Below, one piece after another: positions 1 through 9,995 of a DNA stretch of 64,000 nucleotides. Under the pieces are notes generated by a model. It had not been told where the DNA came from and did not search any database. It saw only the letters and a list, made by a program, of their open reading frames with translations. The number at the start of each line of letters is the position of its first letter. Position 1 is the first letter of the stretch. Origin of the DNA: Pseudoalteromonas galatheae (GTDB taxonomy: Bacteria > Pseudomonadota > Gammaproteobacteria > Enterobacterales > Alteromonadaceae); assembly GCF_005886105.2 (NCBI RefSeq), contig NZ_PNCO02000001.1, forward strand, positions 248,001 through 312,000, read 5' to 3'. Both the position numbers and the translations under genes were made by a program.

Positions 1-148
1 TGCATAAGTAATCTAAATCAAGTACACTATGTCGGTTTTGAATTACAATTGTTGCGCTATTTCCATTTGTAATTTGTCTGTATCAATGTTGATTGCCGTG
101 TAAGAGCACGAGTAGACGAATGAGTTATATGATTTTGGAGTGTTTTTA

Positions 149-1201
149 ATGGAGCTCATGCTGGCCTTATTTTTTTCGTTCGTGATGTCTCTTGTAGCGA
201 TTGGGGTAGTGAGACCTGTTGCGATTCGTTTCAACCTCGTCGACAAACCAAATGAACGGAAGAAACACGAGGGAAATATTCCATTAATAGGTGGAATTGC
301 AGTTTTTTGCAGCGTTTCTGTTACCGCAAGCCTCTTTTTCCCCCTAAATAATGAACTAGCCAGTTATCTGTTTGCTTCGGGTCTAATGGTCATGCTTGGA
401 GTTATGGATGATCGACATGATTTAAGTGTTCGGATTAGGGTGTTTTTTCAAGTTGTCGTAGCTACATTGATGATAGTTTCGACGGACGGCTACATCGAGA
501 ACTTGGGTAATATCTTGTTTTTTGGTGATGTAAACCTCGCTTGGTTTGGTGTTGTCTTTACTTATGTGGCGGTTATTGGAATTATCAACGCCTTTAATAT
601 GGTTGATGGGATAGATGGGCTACTCGGTTCAATGGCTATTATCACGCTAATTTCTATTTCATTTCTCTTGTTTAGTGGTGGTCAAACTAGCTTATTGTCG
701 ATTTTATTGGTTGCGGCTCTCGTTCCATATCTAATATTCAATTTAGGTGTATTTGGTACGCAGTATAAAAAAATATTTATGGGTGATGCTGGCAGCATGT
801 TTATTGGCTTCACGGTAGTTTGGTTACTTGTAATTAATACGCAGGGGGAATTTAGTTCATTTCGTCCCGTTACAGCCTTGTGGATTGTAGCTGTTCCACT
901 TATGGATATGGCTGCGATTATTATTCGCAGAATTAGAAAAGGTAAATCTCCCTTCAGCCCAGACCGTGACCATCTGCATCACATCTTTCTACGAGCTGGT
1001 TTTACCTCAAAGCAAGCACTAGTCATTATTTCAGTTATCGGTATTCTATTTGCTATGGTAGGACTTGTTGGCGAGGTATATCAGGTATCAGAGGGATTAA
1101 TGTTTTTGCTATTTATTGCGATATTCATTAGCTATAACTATGCAATATTACATGTTTGGCGAATCTTAAAGTGGTACAGAAAGCGCACAGCCATAAGGTA
1201 A
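149..1201 (+). CDS. wecA: WecA-like undecaprenyl-phosphate sugar-1-phosphate transferase
   Basis: Polytopic membrane enzyme of the MraY/WecA family (glycosyltransferase 4). It transfers a HexNAc-1-phosphate from UDP-sugar to undecaprenyl phosphate on the cytoplasmic face and so starts a lipid-linked repeat unit. The sequence shows many hydrophobic segments, the DD pair of MDDRHDLS near residues 87-88, [19 protein letters not shown] and the [10 protein letters not shown] loop, all family landmarks. Length (350 aa) is normal. The frame is open from a GTG at 140, but ATG at 149 is preferred because GGAG at 136-139 lies 9 nt upstream. ugd follows after 7 nt, so the two are co-transcribed. The donor sugar (GlcNAc or another HexNAc) cannot be read from sequence. 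It is one of two initiating enzymes in the window; the other is at 37.1 kb. Confidence 0.88.
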   Translation: MELMLALFFSFVMSLVAIGVVRPVAIRFNLVDKPNERKKHEGNIPLIGGIAVFCSVSVTASLFFPLNNELASYLFASGLMVMLGVMDDRHDLSVRIRVFFQVVVATLMIVSTDGYIENLGNILFFGDVNLAWFGVVFTYVAVIGIINAFNMVDGIDGLLGSMAIITLISISFLLFSGGQTSLLSILLVAALVPYLIFNLGVFGTQYKKIFMGDAGSMFIGFTVVWLLVINTQGEFSSFRPVTALWIVAVPLMDMAAIIIRRIRKGKSPFSPDRDHLHHIFLRAGFTSKQALVIISVIGILFAMVGLVGEVYQVSEGLMFLLFIAIFISYNYAILHVWRILKWYRKRTAIR

Positions 1202-1208
1202 AGTAGTA

Positions 1209-2393
1209 ATGAATAAAGGAAAATCGTTCAATATAACAGTAGTAGGAACGGGTTATGTTGGTCTTTCTAACGCTGTGTTACTAGCCCAGCATAATAACGT
1301 TATTGCACTGGATGTTGTTCAAGAAAAAGTTGAGCTGCTAAATCGTGGTATTTCCCCAATAGAAGATAAAGAGATCTCATCCTATTTATCTTCCGGCGAT
1401 TTGTGCTTCACTGCAACTGTGGATAAACAGCGAGCATACGATAATTCTGAAATTATCATCATAGCAACACCGACAGACTATGACCCAGAGACAAATTACT
1501 TTAATACATCGTCTGTTGAAGCAGTTCTTCATGATATTAAAAGGTATGCTCCATCAGCTGCTGTATTTATCAAGTCAACTGTGCCAGTGGGCTATACTGA
1601 GAAGATAAAGGCGCAGTTTCAATTCGAGAATTTAACTTTCTCTCCAGAATTTCTTCGCGAAGGAAAGGCTTTACATGATAATTTGTATCCATCGAGAATA
1701 ATTGTTGGTGGTTACACTGATATAGCGAAAACCTTTGCACAGCTTCTTCAGCAGGGGGCAAAAAAAGCAGATATTCCTCTACTTTTTACAGATTCAACTG
1801 AAGCTGAAGCGATAAAGCTTTTTTCTAACACTTACTTAGCGATGCGCGTCGCTTACTTCAACGAATTAGATAGTTATGCAGAGGCGCATGGACTGAGTAG
1901 TCGGCAGATAATAGAGGGAGTGGGGCTGGACCCTAGAATTGGAAATCACTATAACAACCCTTCATTTGGTTATGGAGGTTATTGTCTGCCTAAAGACACT
2001 AAGCAGTTGTTGGCTAACTATCAAGATGTTCCAAACAATATGATAGGTGCAATAGTAGAAGCTAATACCACTAGGAAAGACTTTATTGCTAATTCAATTT
2101 TGGCAAAAAAACCTCAAGTCGTTGGGATTTATAGGCTTATTATGAAAGCAGGCTCTGATAACTTTAGAGCTTCCGCTATTCAGGGGGTGATGAAACGCAT
2201 CAAAGCTAAAGGTGTAACGGTGATAGTTTATGAACCCAGCTATGATGGAGAACATTTTTTTAACTCCGAAATTGTAAAGTCTATCTCTGAACTAAAAGAA
2301 CGCAGTGATATCATTGTCTCAAATAGAATGGTTGAAGAACTTATAGATGTTAAAAGTAAAGTATATACAAGAGATATATTTGGCTGCGATTAA
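1209..2393 (+). CDS. ugd: UDP-glucose 6-dehydrogenase
   Basis: Oxidises UDP-glucose to UDP-glucuronate with two NAD+, supplying GlcA for surface polysaccharide. The N-terminal Rossmann motif is [10 protein letters not shown] (residues 11-20). The conserved [10 protein letters not shown] segment is near 145-154, and the catalytic cysteine lies in [13 protein letters not shown] (Cys259). The 394-aa length fits the short bacterial Ugd class. Residue spacing and the [11 protein letters not shown] signature separate it from WecC, which is encoded at 16.6 kb with the GGHCIAVDP signature. The gene starts 7 nt after wecA. A 209-nt gap with a large inverted repeat separates it from rmlB copy 1. Its substrate would come from GalU, encoded at 48.3 kb. 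Confidence 0.93.
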   Translation: MNKGKSFNITVVGTGYVGLSNAVLLAQHNNVIALDVVQEKVELLNRGISPIEDKEISSYLSSGDLCFTATVDKQRAYDNSEIIIIATPTDYDPETNYFNTSSVEAVLHDIKRYAPSAAVFIKSTVPVGYTEKIKAQFQFENLTFSPEFLREGKALHDNLYPSRIIVGGYTDIAKTFAQLLQQGAKKADIPLLFTDSTEAEAIKLFSNTYLAMRVAYFNELDSYAEAHGLSSRQIIEGVGLDPRIGNHYNNPSFGYGGYCLPKDTKQLLANYQDVPNNMIGAIVEANTTRKDFIANSILAKKPQVVGIYRLIMKAGSDNFRASAIQGVMKRIKAKGVTVIVYEPSYDGEHFFNSEIVKSISELKERSDIIVSNRMVEELIDVKSKVYTRDIFGCD

Positions 2394-2513
2394 ATAAACA
2401 CCGTTCTATTAAGCTTAATTGTTAAGTGCTATAAGCATCAAAATTGATTGTAGCTAGCTAAACATCAATAGCTTATGGCTTTCTCAGTCTAAAAATCCAT
2501 ATTTTTTTGTTTT

Positions 2514-2573
2514 TCACAGTAATGGGCAATAGTTGAAGCTAAGGTTATTAACTATTGCTTTGCTGAACTGTGA
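2514..2573 (+). repeat. Long intergenic inverted repeat before rmlB copy 1
   Basis: TCACAGT (2514-2520) pairs with ACTGTGA (2567-2573), and CAATAGTT (2527-2534) pairs with AACTATTG (2550-2557). The two helices are separated by a 6 versus 9 nt internal loop and capped by 15 nt. No T-run follows, so it does not look like an intrinsic terminator. It sits 30 nt upstream of the TTG start of rmlB and could be a leader structure, an operator or a mobile-repeat remnant. Confidence 0.55.
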
Positions 2574-2602
2574 ATATAAAAAGTAATTTATAAGGGTATA
2601 TT

Positions 2603-3676
2603 TTGAAGATTCTAGTTACAGGTGGTGCAGGATTTATCGGCTCTGCTGTTGTTCGCCATATTATTAATAAAACCAGTGACTCGGTTGTAAATCTGGATAA
2701 ATTAACTTATGCGGGCAACTTAGAGTCAATTGAGAATGTCGAGAAAGATGAGCGCTATGACTTTGAGTTGGTGGATATTTGTGATCGCGCTGAACTAGAT
2801 AGAGTATTTAAACAACATCAACCTGATGCAGTAATGCATTTAGCGGCAGAAAGTCATGTGGACCGCTCTATTACCGGACCAGCTGAGTTTATTCAAACTA
2901 ATATTGTAGGCACTTATAATCTATTAGAGGCTTCAAGGGTATATTGGAATTCGCTAGGTGAAGACCGAAAAGCTAAGTTCAGGTTTCATCACATCTCAAC
3001 AGATGAAGTTTATGGAGATCTACCTCACCCAGACCAATTTGAACAAGCTGCTAAATTGCCGCTATTTACTGAGCAAACGGCTTATGCTCCAAGCAGCCCA
3101 TACTCAGCAAGTAAAGCTTCTAGTGACCATTTGGTTAGGGCGTGGTTGCGCACATATGGATTACCAACGATAGTTACAAACTGCTCAAACAACTACGGCC
3201 CTTTTCACTTTCCTGAAAAGTTAATCCCACTTGTTATTCTGAATGCGCTCGAAGGGCAGCCATTACCAGTTTATGGCAAAGGAGACCAAATTAGAGATTG
3301 GTTATATGTTGAAGATCACGCTGAAGCTTTGTATACCGTTGTTACAGAGGGCAGAGTTGGAGAAACCTATAATATTGGCGGGCACAACGAGAAGCAGAAC
3401 ATTGATGTGGTTGAAAGTATCTGTAAATTGTTAGATGAACTAGTGCCAAAAGACTCAAAGTATGCGGAGCAAATCACCTTTGTAAATGACCGTCCAGGCC
3501 ATGATCGTCGCTATGCAATTGATTCTACCAAAATGCAGATTGAACTGAATTGGACACCAAAAGAGACATTTGAATCTGGATTAAGAAAGACCGTCCAGTG
3601 GTATTTAGCAAATCAAAAGTGGTGTCGAAATGTTCAGGATGGTTCATATAATAGATCGCGGTTAGGCGAAATTTAG
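2603..3676 (+). CDS. rmlB: dTDP-glucose 4,6-dehydratase (copy 1)
   Basis: Second step of dTDP-L-rhamnose synthesis: dTDP-D-glucose to dTDP-4-keto-6-deoxyglucose, an extended SDR using bound NAD+. It shows GGAGFIGSA (7-15), the STDEVYGD catalytic triad region (Thr133, Asp134, Glu135) and the YSASK pair (Tyr167, Lys171). It has 357 aa, the usual length. The start is TTG at 2603, with TAAGGG (2591-2596) as ribosome binding site 6 nt upstream. It opens an rmlBADC cassette (rmlA, D, C follow tightly). A closely similar second copy lies at 17829-18911, including a 32-nt block identical in both (2834-2865 and 18060-18091). Confidence 0.95.
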   Translation: MKILVTGGAGFIGSAVVRHIINKTSDSVVNLDKLTYAGNLESIENVEKDERYDFELVDICDRAELDRVFKQHQPDAVMHLAAESHVDRSITGPAEFIQTNIVGTYNLLEASRVYWNSLGEDRKAKFRFHHISTDEVYGDLPHPDQFEQAAKLPLFTEQTAYAPSSPYSASKASSDHLVRAWLRTYGLPTIVTNCSNNYGPFHFPEKLIPLVILNALEGQPLPVYGKGDQIRDWLYVEDHAEALYTVVTEGRVGETYNIGGHNEKQNIDVVESICKLLDELVPKDSKYAEQITFVNDRPGHDRRYAIDSTKMQIELNWTPKETFESGLRKTVQWYLANQKWCRNVQDGSYNRSRLGEI

Positions 3677-3697
3677 AATTTGTAAGTTGAGGATATA

Positions 3698-4564
3698 ATG
3701 AGAGGAATAATTTTGGCCGGAGGGTCGGGTACACGACTATATCCACTAACACGAGGCGTTTCAAAGCAATTGCTGCCAGTTTACGATAAGCCAATGATTT
3801 ATTACCCTTTATCAACTCTTATGTTGGCTGGAATTAGGGATATTTTGATAATTACAACTCCAGAGGACAATGAAGGTTTTAAACGTTTGCTAGGGAATGG
3901 TAGTGACTTTGGCATTAACTTAAGTTATGCGGTACAGGAGTCACCAGATGGCCTTGCGCAGGCATTTGTTATTGGTGAAGAGTTCATAGGTGATGAAAGT
4001 GTTTGCTTAGTGCTTGGAGATAATATTTTCTATGGCCAATCGTTTAGCAATGCTTTGAAAGCAGCAACTAAGCGCGAAGGAGCTACAGTTTTTGGTTATC
4101 AAGTAAAAGATCCTGAACGCTTCGGAGTGGTTGAATTCGATGAGCAGATGAGAGCAATTTCGATTGAAGAAAAACCAGTTACTCCAAAATCCAATTATGC
4201 CGTAACTGGTTTATATTTCTATGATAATCGAGTAGTTGAGTTTGCCAAACAGGTAACGCCATCTGAGCGTGGTGAGCTTGAGATAACATCAATTAATGAT
4301 ATGTACTTACAAGATGGCAGTTTAAATGTTGAACTGCTCGGAAGAGGGTTCGCTTGGCTGGATACTGGAACCCATGAAAGTTTGCACGAAGCCTCTTCTT
4401 TTGTCCAAACAATTGAAAACGTGCAAGGTTTGAAAGTCGCATGCTTAGAGGAAATTGCTTGGCGAAATGGTTGGCTAAGTTCAGATGAAATTCTAGAAAT
4501 AGCAAAGCCAATGCTCAAGAATGAGTATGGCCAGTATTTGAATCGGTTGGTATCTAAAGGGTAA
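3698..4564 (+). CDS. rmlA: Glucose-1-phosphate thymidylyltransferase (copy 1)
   Basis: Joins dTTP and glucose-1-phosphate to make dTDP-glucose, the first step of the rhamnose pathway, and is usually feedback-inhibited by dTDP-L-rhamnose. The nucleotidyltransferase signature [11 protein letters not shown] is at residues 8-18. VLGDNIFYG holds the metal-binding Asp, and [20 protein letters not shown] is the sugar-binding stretch. Length of 288 aa is typical. The start ATG at 3698 has GAGG just upstream. It is separated by 21 nt from rmlB and 3 nt from rmlD. The C-terminal third is almost the same as that of copy 2 at 18.9 kb. Confidence 0.95.
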   Translation: MRGIILAGGSGTRLYPLTRGVSKQLLPVYDKPMIYYPLSTLMLAGIRDILIITTPEDNEGFKRLLGNGSDFGINLSYAVQESPDGLAQAFVIGEEFIGDESVCLVLGDNIFYGQSFSNALKAATKREGATVFGYQVKDPERFGVVEFDEQMRAISIEEKPVTPKSNYAVTGLYFYDNRVVEFAKQVTPSERGELEITSINDMYLQDGSLNVELLGRGFAWLDTGTHESLHEASSFVQTIENVQGLKVACLEEIAWRNGWLSSDEILEIAKPMLKNEYGQYLNRLVSKG

Positions 4565-4567
4565 GTA

Positions 4568-5443
4568 ATGAAAATACTCGTCGCAGGGAAAAATGGTCAG
4601 GTAGGGCAAAGCCTTGTATCAATACTTGAACAACAAGAAGAAGTTACTTTTTTAGCGCTGGGTAGAGAAGAGCTTGATATAACAGATATAAGTCAAGTTT
4701 CAAAGTGTGTTTCTAGTTTTAAACCAGATGTCATTATTAATGCTGCTGCGTATACAGCAGTGGACAATGCTGAAAATGAGATTGAGGCTGCGTTCTTGGT
4801 TAATCGAGATGGGGCTAGAAATTTGGCCATAGCAGCTGATGAGCACGATGCGGCGATTCTGCATATATCAACAGATTATGTATTCGCTGGAGACAGTTCG
4901 GGGTTATATACTGAACTCGATACTGAGAGCCCGCAAAATGTTTATGGGCGAAGCAAGCAAGCAGGAGAACAGCAAGTAAGAGAGTCTTGTGAGCGCCATA
5001 TAATTCTTCGTACTGCATGGGTTTTTAGTGAATATGGCAATAACTTTGTAAAGACAATGCTGAGGTTAGCACAGTCTAGAAAATCATTGGGTATCGTTGC
5101 TGACCAATTTGGTGGTCCGACTTACGCAGGCGACATAGCCCATGCTTTGTTATCAGTGGCTCATTCTATTTATAATAGAAAAGCTAAGTTTGGAGTCTAT
5201 CATTTTTCTGGTTTTCCCTATGTAAGCTGGCATGAGTTTGCTCAGGTGATTTTCCAAAGGGCGCTAGAGCGCGGAATCATATCCACTCCGATCACACTTA
5301 CCCAGCTTACAACAAAAGAATACCCAACATTGGCCTCAAGACCGGCTAATTCTAAATTAAATTGTCAAAAAATATTTGAACAATTTGCAATATCTCAAAG
5401 CGATTGGCGACTGCAATTACAACAGATAGAAAAATACCAATAG
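4568..5443 (+). CDS. rmlD: dTDP-4-dehydrorhamnose reductase (copy 1)
   Basis: Last step of dTDP-L-rhamnose synthesis: NAD(P)H-dependent reduction of dTDP-4-keto-L-rhamnose. The short-chain reductase features are visible: GKNGQVGQSL at the N-terminal nucleotide site, NAAAYTAVDNAE, HISTDYVFAG with the catalytic Thr/Asp region, YGRSKQAGE carrying the Tyr-Lys pair, and FGGPTYAGDIA. At 291 aa it is of normal length. It follows rmlA after 3 nt and precedes rmlC by 14 nt, the usual rmlBADC order. Copy 2 is at 19805-20686. Confidence 0.94.
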   Translation: MKILVAGKNGQVGQSLVSILEQQEEVTFLALGREELDITDISQVSKCVSSFKPDVIINAAAYTAVDNAENEIEAAFLVNRDGARNLAIAADEHDAAILHISTDYVFAGDSSGLYTELDTESPQNVYGRSKQAGEQQVRESCERHIILRTAWVFSEYGNNFVKTMLRLAQSRKSLGIVADQFGGPTYAGDIAHALLSVAHSIYNRKAKFGVYHFSGFPYVSWHEFAQVIFQRALERGIISTPITLTQLTTKEYPTLASRPANSKLNCQKIFEQFAISQSDWRLQLQQIEKYQ

Positions 5444-5457
5444 GCAGATATAAATAG

Positions 5458-6000
5458 ATGAACGTAATAGATACAAATATACCCGCTGTCAAAATTATAG
5501 AACCTCGCGTTTTTGAAGATAGTAGAGGTTTTTTCATGGAAACATGGAATCAACAGAGGTTTGAAGCTCTGGTGACTCATCAAAAAACTGAATTTGTCCA
5601 AGACAATCATTCCAAGTCTAGCAAAGGTATTTTACGTGGACTTCATCTACAAAAAGAACATACTCAAGGAAAACTGGTGAGAGTTGTATCTGGAGAGGTC
5701 TTTGATGTTGCAGTTGACTTACGCAAAGGTTCGCCGACATATGGCCAATGGGTAGGAGAGTTTCTATCTGCCGATAATAAACGCCAATTATGGGTGCCTG
5801 AAGGGTTTGGGCATGGTTTTTATGTTGTAAGTGAACATGCAGAGTTTGTCTATAAGTGTACCGATTATTACCACCCTCAGTCAGAAGTCACTATTGCTTG
5901 GGATGATAAGGAGCTCGCGATTAAATGGCCTTTAAAAGGTCAACCTCTCCTTTCGGAAAAGGATAAAGAGGGGATCTCACTCAAAGAGTTTCAATACTAA
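5458..6000 (+). CDS. rmlC: dTDP-4-dehydrorhamnose 3,5-epimerase (copy 1)
   Basis: Cupin epimerase converting dTDP-4-keto-6-deoxyglucose to dTDP-4-keto-L-rhamnose. The RGFFMETWN segment, QDNHSKS and RGLHLQ with the catalytic base His63 are present, as is FVYKCTDYY, which holds the conserved tyrosine. It has 180 aa, normal for the family. It closes rml cassette 1. A 203-nt gap containing a 16-nt-arm inverted repeat follows before the flippase gene. Copy 2 (20691-21233) has the same length and the same catalytic residues. Confidence 0.95.
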   Translation: MNVIDTNIPAVKIIEPRVFEDSRGFFMETWNQQRFEALVTHQKTEFVQDNHSKSSKGILRGLHLQKEHTQGKLVRVVSGEVFDVAVDLRKGSPTYGQWVGEFLSADNKRQLWVPEGFGHGFYVVSEHAEFVYKCTDYYHPQSEVTIAWDDKELAIKWPLKGQPLLSEKDKEGISLKEFQY

Positions 6001-6063
6001 AACCAAGGCCTATTTCACTTTAAATATCAGCTGAGGATTAGTTAATCAATTAGTTTTAAGTCT

Positions 6064-6107
6064 GGTTGAAGTTACTCCCTGTCTAGTTGCTGGGAGTGGA
6101 TTCAACC
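6064..6107 (+). repeat. Strong intergenic stem-loop between rmlC and flippase
   Basis: GGTTGAA-gtt-ACTCCC (6064-6079) is complementary to GGGAGT-gga-TTCAACC (6092-6107): 13 base pairs around a 3 by 3 internal loop, with a 12-nt terminal loop. No T-run follows, so termination is unlikely. It lies 97 nt upstream of the flippase start. Function unknown; candidates are an mRNA stabiliser, a processing site or a palindromic operator. Confidence 0.6.
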
Positions 6108-6203
6108 TAATCGTGCTAAATGAGTATTAGGAAGCTGACTACTGTGTAAAAATTCACACTCTACTTAATAAAAGTACACTCACTCGGTGTAGAAAACTCA
6201 TAT

Positions 6204-7487
6204 ATGAAAATATCAAGCTTATTTGAGAACAAGCTAGTCAAAGGTGTATTCGTTGTTGCAACTGGTACTGCTGGCGCTCAGCTAATAACAATTCTTTGTT
6301 CCCCAATTATCACACGTTTATATGGTCCTGAATTATTTGGACTACTGGGAAGTTTTACTGCATTGGCGACAATGTTATTGCCGTTAATGACCTTTAGCTA
6401 TTCAATGGCGGTAATTTTGCCCAAAAAAGAAAGTACAGCGATACGATTAGCGATATTGTCTTTGGTTTTTGCACTAGGTTGGTCGTTAGTCATTTTTATT
6501 GTTCTGTATAGTAGCAATGATATTTTACTTGGGTACTTTTCGTTAAGCGAACTCAATGCAATAGAAGTCATAATTTCTGTATATGTACTGCTGCTAGCTG
6601 CACTAGAAGTGTTCACATACTTGGCGCTCAGGAAAAAGTACTTTTCTTTAAATTCAAAGGTTTTACTGTTTCAGTCTTTGCTAAGTAATGGGTTAAAGCT
6701 GGGACTTGGCAGTACTTTGAATTCCCCAATTACCCTTATTGCAATTACAACGTTTGTAACAGCTGTCAGCGTCATTACTTATTTTTATGTTTTTCGAAGA
6801 AGCATTATTGAAACACCCTTCAAAATGAGTCATACACATTACAGTCGCGCTCTTGCATATAAGTTTAAAGACTTTTTTAAATACCGTACCCCACAACGGC
6901 TGTTAGCTGGGCTTAATCAGTCTCTGCCAATTATTTTGCTAGCGTCTCTATTTGGGGCACCAGCTGCAGGCTTCTTTACTTTGTGTCGTAGTATTTTGAC
7001 GATGCCACTGAACCTAATTGCTAAGTCTGTAAGTGATGTTTTGTATCCAAATATTAGTGAGCGTTTTGCCTCTGGTATCCCTATCTTTGGACTTCTTTTA
7101 AAGTCCACGCTAGTCCTTGTACTCATTGGAGTCATTCCAATGATAGTTTTAATTTTATTTGCCCCTTGGTTATTTAGTACTGTTTTTGGCTCAGAGTGGC
7201 ATCAGGCAGGAGTATATGCTCAGTGGTTTAGTGTGTGGCTCTTTTTCAACTTTATCAACCGACCTTGTGTTGCAGCAGTCGCAGTACTGAAGTTTGAAAA
7301 GGTACTATTAGTCAACAGCATATTTAATACAGGATTAGTTTTATCCGCTTTTTATCTTGGTGGTGCATTGGGTAGTGACGTTACCGCAGTGGCACTTTTC
7401 TCAATTGCAGGTATCATACCTCAATTAGTTATCATTGGTGGCGTTTTACTAAAAGCAAAGCGCCATAGTAAATACAAATCGTGTTAG
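6204..7487 (+). CDS. wzx: Wzx-type polysaccharide flippase (module A)
   Basis: Multi-pass inner-membrane protein of the polysaccharide-synthesis/MOP exporter superfamily, which flips undecaprenyl-linked repeat units to the periplasm. About 12 hydrophobic segments are visible. The N-terminus (GTAGAQLITILCSPIITRLY, then GPELFG) is the typical start of this family. At 427 aa its length is as expected. It is preceded by a 203-nt gap and followed by a pyruvyl transferase starting 8 nt after its stop. The encoded protein is clearly different from the WzxE-like flippase at 24 kb, so the window carries two export routes or two lineages. Substrate specificity cannot be deduced. Confidence 0.82.
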   Translation: MKISSLFENKLVKGVFVVATGTAGAQLITILCSPIITRLYGPELFGLLGSFTALATMLLPLMTFSYSMAVILPKKESTAIRLAILSLVFALGWSLVIFIVLYSSNDILLGYFSLSELNAIEVIISVYVLLLAALEVFTYLALRKKYFSLNSKVLLFQSLLSNGLKLGLGSTLNSPITLIAITTFVTAVSVITYFYVFRRSIIETPFKMSHTHYSRALAYKFKDFFKYRTPQRLLAGLNQSLPIILLASLFGAPAAGFFTLCRSILTMPLNLIAKSVSDVLYPNISERFASGIPIFGLLLKSTLVLVLIGVIPMIVLILFAPWLFSTVFGSEWHQAGVYAQWFSVWLFFNFINRPCVAAVAVLKFEKVLLVNSIFNTGLVLSAFYLGGALGSDVTAVALFSIAGIIPQLVIIGGVLLKAKRHSKYKSC

Positions 7488-7495
7488 GGTTGTGT

Positions 7496-8689
7496 GTGAA
7501 AAAAATAGTTTTACTTGGGGCATTTGATCGTTACAACTACGGCGATAACCTTATGCCGATTCTCTTTGAAAGATTCATAAAAAAATATAGACCAGAGGTG
7601 CTTGAGGAGTTCCAGCTTGAATATGCAGCAGTTAGCAAAGCTGATTTAACCAACTACAAATGCTTACCTAGCGAATCAATTAATAACTATACGACGCTTC
7701 TCAACGATGGATCTGCGGTAATCGTAATAGGTGGTGAAGTGCTTTGCGCAACGAATGCAACTTTGTATCTTCACATGCAAAAAAGCGCACTCTTTAATAA
7801 GTTTCTAACGCTCGTAAAAAAGGCGACCAGAAGATACTTTTCACTCTATTCTGATTGGTTTTATTCAGCTAAATGGGAATATCCATTTATCGTCGATCCT
7901 GCAAGCTTTGACGCTTCTGTAAAGGTTATTTATAACACTGTTGGTGGTGGTATTCAGTGGTTGAGACCAAAAGATAAAAAAACGGTGGTCGATCGTCTCA
8001 ATAAAGCATCTTATGTATCGGTACGAGATACCCGGACACAAGCTCAGGTACAGGAACTAACTTCTGAGACAGGATTGGCGCCAGACTCAGCATTTTTAAT
8101 GTCAGATTTAGTTGACGATGATACCTTTGCCGAGCACGTATCAGAAAAAGTAAGGCTAGCATGTAGTGAAGACTATATTGTATTTCAAGCCGCACCTACA
8201 AAAGTTGGAAACTCGATAGAAAGTGTAGTTGAGAATCTCAAGAGCATAGCGCAAAAAAATAGTAAAAAAATTATCTTATTACCAATTGGTTATGCTTCGG
8301 GTCATGACGACAATGAGTATTTAGTAAAACTCAGTGCAATTTTGGACTATCAACACGAATTACTTTACCCACTGAATGTATGGGAAATTATGTATGTGAT
8401 TAAACAGTCCTCGCTCTTCATCGGGACAAGCTTACACGGAGTGATTACTGCAATGGCTTATGCAAAGCCTCATGTCGGTTTAAATCCACAAATCCCTAAA
8501 TTAGATAGTTTCCTTAAAGATTGGAGCCTAGCTCCATTCAATAAGTGCTTAGACATGAGGAATGCTGCAAAGATTCTTGACCATGTCGATAACGAATGTT
8601 TAGAGAAGTTAAAAGAAAATAGGGACAGAATTAATCAAGCTATTATTGAAAATAACAATAAAATCTTAGATATCATCAAGGAAAAGTGA
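7496..8689 (+). CDS. Polysaccharide pyruvyl transferase family protein
   Basis: Member of the polysaccharide pyruvyl transferase family (PF04230 type), whose members add pyruvate ketals from phosphoenolpyruvate to sugars, or act in related sugar modifications. The N-terminal GAFDRYNYGDNLMP matches the family's G-x-x-N-x-GD start. The C-terminal GTSLHGVITAMAYAKPHVGLN, with S-L-H-G, is the family hallmark. The frame is open from GTG 7481 inside the flippase stop region, but GTG at 7496 is preferred: TAGGG (7485-7489) lies 6 nt upstream and the peptide then begins with the first strand KKIVLLGAF. The following GT2 gene starts 1 nt after its stop, which suggests translational coupling. Confidence 0.78.
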   Translation: MKKIVLLGAFDRYNYGDNLMPILFERFIKKYRPEVLEEFQLEYAAVSKADLTNYKCLPSESINNYTTLLNDGSAVIVIGGEVLCATNATLYLHMQKSALFNKFLTLVKKATRRYFSLYSDWFYSAKWEYPFIVDPASFDASVKVIYNTVGGGIQWLRPKDKKTVVDRLNKASYVSVRDTRTQAQVQELTSETGLAPDSAFLMSDLVDDDTFAEHVSEKVRLACSEDYIVFQAAPTKVGNSIESVVENLKSIAQKNSKKIILLPIGYASGHDDNEYLVKLSAILDYQHELLYPLNVWEIMYVIKQSSLFIGTSLHGVITAMAYAKPHVGLNPQIPKLDSFLKDWSLAPFNKCLDMRNAAKILDHVDNECLEKLKENRDRINQAIIENNNKILDIIKEK

Positions 8690-8690
8690 G

Positions 8691-9551
8691 GTGAGTCTAG
8701 AATTTGATACTGCCATTTTGGTCTTGTTATATAACAAAGAGATAAGCGAAAGTGACACATTAAACTCACTGCTACGATCTAAGATTAAATATAAAAATGC
8801 TAGACTAGTTATTTGGAATAATGGGCCTAAGGCATTGAAATTTAAAGATGTGTCTCAATTTCAACAGGTTGGTTATGAAGTTGTAATTGAAGAAACTATT
8901 GAAAATCACTCATTGGCTGCGATTTACAATCGGTTTATTCGCGAAACAACGAGTGAAAAATATATTTTTTTAGATGATGATTCGCAGCTTAATGAAGGTT
9001 ACATTGACGCTTCAGCGCAAGCAGTCTCTGATCGGATAGCCATGCCATTGATTAAATCATCGGGGCAGGTTGTTAACCCTGTTATTAATGGTCGGCCGGC
9101 AAATCCAAGTGCTCAAATAGGGCAACAAGACAAAGTGATTACAATTGGAAGTGGTCTTATTGTTGGAAAAGACATTGCAAATAAGTTAGAAGCTTTATTT
9201 GGAAGTGTGTTTGATGAGCGCTTTTATTTATATGGGGTAGATACAACATTCTGTTTTCGGGTATTCTTAGCGAAACTCTCTGAAGCAATTGTGATAATCC
9301 CTGGATTTGAACATTCATTGTCACGACATCAAAAAGAAAGTGCTGAGGTCATTGCTTTTAGAAGACTTGAGCGAAGTTATGATTTGGGTCTTACACTGCG
9401 TTACTACACACCATTAGTTAAGCAATTGATAATACTTACCAAAGTATGCAGCGATACTTTGGCTAAACGTTTGTTTCATGGTCAGCCAACCTTTGATTTA
9501 GCTCCTTTATTTAAAGCGCTTTTCTCAGGAAAACATTATCGTAAGCGATAA
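8691..9551 (+). CDS. Family 2 glycosyltransferase (module A)
   Basis: Predicted GT-A fold glycosyltransferase adding one sugar to the lipid-linked repeat unit in the cytoplasm. AILVLLYNKEISES is the first strand, VIWNNGP follows, and FLDDDSQLNEGY carries the DXD-like metal site near residue 100. GSGLIVGKDI and DERFYLYGVDTTFCFRV correspond to the acceptor-side ED-like region. The start is GTG at 8691, one base after the preceding stop. Donor and acceptor are unknown. It is the last gene of module A; a 444-nt non-coding gap follows before rfaH. Confidence 0.78.
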   Translation: MSLEFDTAILVLLYNKEISESDTLNSLLRSKIKYKNARLVIWNNGPKALKFKDVSQFQQVGYEVVIEETIENHSLAAIYNRFIRETTSEKYIFLDDDSQLNEGYIDASAQAVSDRIAMPLIKSSGQVVNPVINGRPANPSAQIGQQDKVITIGSGLIVGKDIANKLEALFGSVFDERFYLYGVDTTFCFRVFLAKLSEAIVIIPGFEHSLSRHQKESAEVIAFRRLERSYDLGLTLRYYTPLVKQLIILTKVCSDTLAKRLFHGQPTFDLAPLFKALFSGKHYRKR

Positions 9552-9995
9552 GCATATTTTTAGTGAGACCAGTTCGTAACATAGTAACCTGAACAAACGC
9601 TGAGCCATAATGAACAAAATGCAGTTAGCTGAACCCGAAGAAGAGTGCTTTATTGGCATTTTTCTGTGTTACCCCACATGGATGTGAGGTAAGGGTCTTT
9701 ACAAGAGCATAAAGCTGTTCACCTGAGACATTGAATATCAATGCCACGCAAGCCCTGCTTTGTATGAATGGCAATCAAACTGCTGCGAAACAAAGAGGAA
9801 AGATAAACTGATCCTATGTCAGTATATGAGGCTCAAGCATAATATAAGTTTAGAGCTTTATTGTCATAAGTGTAATTATTTTTAATTGGTGATGGTAATT
9901 ACATGATTATTGAAACGCCCTAGACACAAGCATCTATTCAAGTATAATTCCGATAATTAGTTTGGCTACCAAAAAAATTAATAATGGATTATTGC
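9552..9995 (+). other. Non-coding gap before rfaH
   Basis: No convincing coding region. Only very short open frames occur, for example one of about 26 codons near 9610. No clear terminator with a T-run is seen after the GT2 gene. The rfaH promoter probably lies in the AT-rich right half, but no box pair is good enough to name. Confidence 0.4.

Noticed and set aside
43..246. 67-codon minus-strand frame at the window start
   Set aside because: It overlaps the start and leader of the wecA-like gene, has low-complexity composition and no ribosome binding site.
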